64,000 nucleotides of DNA, from NCBI GenBank assembly GCA_023419315.1, contig JAEZYE010000051.1, positions 118,854 through 182,853 of the forward strand. Reading direction: 5' to 3'. The DNA comes from Pseudomonadota bacterium (GTDB taxonomy: Bacteria > Pseudomonadota > Gammaproteobacteria > Xanthomonadales > Xanthomonadaceae). This document shows positions 60,365 through 64,000 of the stretch, piece by piece (positions within the stretch are counted from its first letter, which is position 1; each line of letters starts with the position of its first letter). Made by a program: the position numbers and the translations under genes. Under the pieces are notes generated by a model. The model worked only from the letters and a program-made list of their open reading frames with translations, was not told where the DNA came from and did not search any database.

Positions 60365-60559
60365 TCAGACGGCTGCCATCTGGATGCGGAGCCAACGTTC
60401 CACGGTGGGTGCGGCGTCGCCGACCTGATCGATCGCCGTACGCAACTGGCGCTCGGATACTCCGAAGCGTTGCGCCCAGTACTGCACTTCCTCCGGATCG
60501 CTCAGCGCGACCTGCTGGCGCTCGATGTGCGAGGAGAGCGTCTGCGATTCGACCTGCAT
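60365..60559 (-). CDS. DUF3606 small protein
   Basis: A 64-residue protein. LSDPEEVQYWAQRFGVSERQLRTAIDQVGDAAPTVERWL matches DUF3606: the E-V-x-Y-W-A-x-x-F-G-V-S core followed by a helix and a short basic end. Family members are small soluble proteins often near stress genes, with no known function. An AGGAG-type site precedes the ATG. It stands 113 bases upstream of the PNPOx-like stress gene on the same strand, with no terminator between, so linkage to that pair is possible. Confidence 0.82.
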   Translation of the reverse strand: MQVESQTLSSHIERQQVALSDPEEVQYWAQRFGVSERQLRTAIDQVGDAAPTVERWLRIQMAAV

Positions 60560-60895
60560 GGGAGTCCTCCTGATGCGCCCTTTCTAACCCGGCGGGCGTC
60601 GTTTCCTTGTCAAGAAGACGCAACAAGCGGGCCACGCAGGACGCGGCCGGATAAACCATGGCTGACCTCTCTGGCGGGCCTCATCCACATCAACCACTTG
60701 CGCGGCATTGCTCAGGCGGCTCGGATGATCGGAGAGAGGGCGATGGCGTGTGCAATCGACCTGCAGTACCGCCGGGGCATGGCGACGCTGCGCCTTGCGT
60801 GCGCCTGGCGTGCGGCGAGAAGCAAGCGACGTCGCGCCGCGGAGAGTTCACCGAAGGAAGTCCGCGATGCGCAATGCGGCGCACCGCCGCCCGGT
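60560..60895. other. 336-base stretch without a supported gene
   Basis: No start with a good ribosome-binding site and no recognisable product is seen on either strand. No strong inverted repeat with a T-run and no perfect -10 box are visible. It presumably carries the promoter of the leftward DUF3606 gene near 60580-60620, but I cannot point to one. Confidence 0.4.
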
Positions 60896-61222
60896 TCAGT
60901 CGCGCAACTTCAGGGCCGGCTGCTCATCCAACGTGCCGTCTTCGCGAATGACCACGAAGCGGGTTCCGTCGCGATCGAACAGGACCGGTATGGGTGCCTG
61001 GAACAGCGGACGACGCACGAATTGCAGGTGCCAGTGGAAACGTTCCAGCGTGTCGAGGGTTTCGGACTGGCACGGAAGCAAGGCGGCGCGCATGCCGGCG
61101 TAGTCGAGCGGGCCCGGTTTGCGGCGTTCCGGGGTGCGGCGCGGTGCAACGGTCGCGTTGGCCGGGGAATTCCACAACTCGGCGGCACCGGTCATGGCGT
61201 GGGAAGCGAAGGGTTCAAGCAT
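60896..61222 (-). CDS. Small hypothetical protein upstream of a gene-poor region
   Basis: A 108-residue protein from the ATG at 61222. Basic, Pro-rich N-terminal half (NSPANATVAPRRTPERRKPGPLDYAGM), then a possible small alpha/beta domain (CQSETLDTLERFHWHLQFVRRPLFQAPIPVLFDRDGTRFVVIREDG). The C-terminal strands (VPVLFDRDGTRFVVIREDGTL) look like a real beta-hairpin. No family is recognised. It lies about 120 bases beyond the purA terminator and is transcribed in the same direction as purA, but independently of it. Confidence 0.55.
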   Translation of the reverse strand: MLEPFASHAMTGAAELWNSPANATVAPRRTPERRKPGPLDYAGMRAALLPCQSETLDTLERFHWHLQFVRRPLFQAPIPVLFDRDGTRFVVIREDGTLDEQPALKLRD

Positions 61223-61344
61223 GGCGTTGAGGTGTCGCGCCGGTCCCTCGGCGGTGCTGACTCCGGTTGGCGGGTTCAACCGTACCGATGCAAGGCGCGT
61301 GCCACGCGCGCGACCCCGCTCTGTTCGCAACGGTCGGATGCATG

Positions 61345-61373
61345 AAAAAAGCCCCGCGGTCGCGGGGCTTTTT
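61345..61373 (-). terminator. Intrinsic terminator downstream of purA
   Basis: AAAAAGCCCCGCG/CGCGGGGCTTTTT with a tiny central loop (effective loop GGTC). On the minus strand it is followed by T residues. It lies 37 bases after the purA stop. Confidence 0.88.
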
Positions 61374-61409
61374 CGGCAGGGACGGCTTGAGGCAAACCGT
61401 GGTAAGCGC

Positions 61410-62702
<1,293 letters not shown>

Positions 62703-62810
62703 TTCTGACTCCGGAATTTCAGGATGTAGGTGCGGCCTGAGCCGCGAACCGGACGGGTCCCGACGGTGCGGCGACTGGCCGCTCCCGTGGTTCATGGAAA
62801 CCCGACACGG

Positions 62811-62846
62811 AAAAAGCCGGAGGGGCGTGAGGCCCCATCCGGCTTT
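62811..62846 (-). terminator. Intrinsic terminator after the hflC-DUF2065 genes
   Basis: AAAAGCCGGA/TCCGGCTTTT with an inner GGGGC/GCCCC stem (62813-62846), extending to a 15-plus-bp hairpin. The minus strand continues into TTTTT. It ends leftward transcription from 62968 before purA. Confidence 0.85.
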
Positions 62847-62967
62847 TGTGCATTATCCGGGTTTCGGGGGCGTGCGGCCACCCTTTCCTCATGATTTTTT
62901 GCATCGCAGCATGACCGGTCGTCGGCATGCGGGATTCCATGCCCCTGTCCGGCGGTCGGGACGCCGC

Positions 62968-63153
62968 TCAGGCCCGGATGAAGTACAGCGCCACCAGGCC
63001 AGCGGCCATCACGATTCCGCCGATCACCCGCAACTGGCCCACCGGGGTGGACAGCAGTTGCTCGGCGGTGCGTCGCCAGACACCGGGGAAGGCGAACAGC
63101 ACCAGGCCTTCGAGCACGGCGACCAGCGCGAGGGCGGCCCAGAGGTCGGTCAT
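62968..63153 (-). CDS. DUF2065 small membrane protein
   Basis: A 61-residue protein with two membrane helices (LWAALALVAVLEGLVLFAFPGVW and QLRVIGGIVMAAGLVALYFI), separated by a short cytosolic or periplasmic loop (RRTAEQLLSTPVG). It belongs to the DUF2065/YjeT family, encoded immediately downstream of hflC in many gammaproteobacteria, as here (19 bases). A role as a small partner of the HflKC complex has been suggested by gene order only. Confidence 0.9.
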   Translation of the reverse strand: MTDLWAALALVAVLEGLVLFAFPGVWRRTAEQLLSTPVGQLRVIGGIVMAAGLVALYFIRA

Positions 63154-63172
63154 CGAGCGTGCAGCGACCGGA

Positions 63173-64000
63173 TCAGCGATCGCTGCGCATGTACTGCAGG
63201 AACGGATCGTCCTTGTCGAGGACGATCACGGCATCGCCGTCCTTGAAGGACTCGCGGTAAGCCTCAAGGCTGCGCTGGAAGGCGAAGAAGCCCGGGTCGG
63301 CGTTGGCGGCCTGACCGTAGATGCGCGCGGATTCGGCATCGCCTTCGCCGCGCAGCTTCTGCGCATCGCGTTCGGCTTCGGCCAGGATCACGGCCTGGTC
63401 GCGGTCGGCCTGGGCGCGGATCGTGTTGGCCTGCTCCTCGCCTTCGGCGCGCAGCTTGCTGGCGACCTGGCGGCGCTGGGCACGCATGCGGTTGTAGACG
63501 TCCTCGATGACCTTGCTGTCGGTGGGCAGGTCGATCTGCTTGATGCGCAGGTCGACGATGCGCACGCCCAGGGTCTCGGCGCCCTTGTTGATGATGTCGA
63601 GCTGGCTGCCGGCGATCTTGCCGCGCTCGCCGGACACCACCTGCGAGAGGGTGCGGGCGTTGATCTCGTTGCGCACGGCGTCCTTGATGATCGGATCGAG
63701 GCGGTCGATGACGGCGCGTTCGTCGCCTGCGGTGGCGCGATAGAAGGCACGGGCGTCGCGGATCTGCCAGATGGCGAAGAAATCGACGGTCACGTCCTTG
63801 CGTTCCGAGGTGAGGTAGCGCTCGGGGTCGGCAGGCAGCACCTGCGGACGGGCGTCGAAGACGCGCGCGGTTTCGACCAGCGGCCACTTGAAGCGCAGGC
63901 CGGGCTTGATGTCGCTGCGCACGACCTTGCCGAGGTTCAGGACGATGGCGGTGTGGCCTTCGCGGACGACGAAGACCGAGCCCAGCAGGCCGAACAGCAC
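63173..64000 (-). CDS. hflC: HflC, membrane protease regulator (5' end outside window)
   Basis: SPFH protein that with HflK forms the large membrane cage around FtsH and modulates its proteolysis. The visible 275 residues start inside the N-terminal membrane helix (LLGSVFVVREGHTAIVLNLGKVV) and run to the natural C-terminus. The SPFH core has GLRFKWPLVETARVFDAR and KDVTVDFFAIWQI. A long coiled-coil region follows (MRAQRRQVASKLRAEGEEQANTIRAQADRDQAVILAEAERDAQKLRGEGDAESARIY). About a dozen N-terminal residues and hflK are cut off by the window edge. Confidence 0.94.
   Translation of the reverse strand: MLFGLLGSVFVVREGHTAIVLNLGKVVRSDIKPGLRFKWPLVETARVFDARPQVLPADPERYLTSERKDVTVDFFAIWQIRDARAFYRATAGDERAVIDRLDPIIKDAVRNEINARTLSQVVSGERGKIAGSQLDIINKGAETLGVRIVDLRIKQIDLPTDSKVIEDVYNRMRAQRRQVASKLRAEGEEQANTIRAQADRDQAVILAEAERDAQKLRGEGDAESARIYGQAANADPGFFAFQRSLEAYRESFKDGDAVIVLDKDDPFLQYMRSDR

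Noticed and set aside
60322..60430. AGGAGG followed by ATG on the + strand, giving a 32-codon peptide
   Set aside because: The short frame runs into the antisense of the DUF3606 gene, its Cys/Arg-rich composition looks random, and no homologous feature is seen.

Overview
This window is a chromosomal segment of a GC-rich gammaproteobacterium. The best fit is Xanthomonadaceae/Lysobacteraceae (Lysobacter, Luteimonas, Pseudoxanthomonas and similar). The reasons are the very high GC, the GcvP, RlmKL and MinCDE sequences, the hflC-DUF2065-purA order, secreted peptidases typical of Lysobacter-like bacteria, and an SPFH/Arc-type/DUF4177 cluster that I recall from this family. I saw no rRNA, tRNA, CRISPR array, insertion sequence or prophage. 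All assignments come from reading the sequence; no database search was run.

Positions 1-18237 hold a large polyamine and omega-amino-acid catabolic region. A leftward block encodes PuuD, a gamma-glutamylpolyamine synthetase, a putrescine aminotransferase, two tandem PotF binding proteins and the start of the PotG ATPase. Divergent from it are a second gamma-glutamylpolyamine synthetase and PuuB. After an inserted bacteriohemerythrin and an MFS transporter come PuuC and a PuuR-like repressor (leftward), then an omega-amino acid:pyruvate aminotransferase, alanine dehydrogenase and an MmsA-type CoA-acylating dehydrogenase (rightward). Together these can import putrescine, degrade it by gamma-glutamylation or direct transamination, and recycle the alanine made by the pyruvate-dependent aminotransferases. 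The two divergent promoter regions share a CGTCAA/TTGACG inverted repeat that may be the PuuR operator.

Positions 18248-34000 are mostly housekeeping genes (xth, a Nei-like glycosylase, rlmKL, an AmpD-like amidase, tesB, bpt, purT). They also include a striking tandem pair of ECF sigma factors with C-terminal membrane domains, each preceded by the same bipartite ECF-type promoter (GTCACA-N15-CGTC), followed by a seven-EF-hand exported protein.

Positions 35149-39142 form a tight six-gene operon (SPFH protein, Arc-like ribbon-helix-helix protein, DUF4177, DUF3887-hydrolase, PH-like membrane protein, VanY-like peptidase) behind a tandem GTGATATC element. It is the best candidate here for an undescribed envelope-associated system.

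Positions 39217-54300 carry a cytochrome b561, an AlkA-like glycosylase, a DesK/LiaS-type two-component pair, GNAT-minCDE, an M2 (ACE-like) peptidase, a trypsin-fold serine protease and a Bcr/CflA exporter. Positions 55139-58336 hold a tandem glycine riboswitch directly upstream of gcvP, closed by a strong terminator. The right end carries small stress or unknown genes, purA, DUF2065 and the beginning-truncated hflC.
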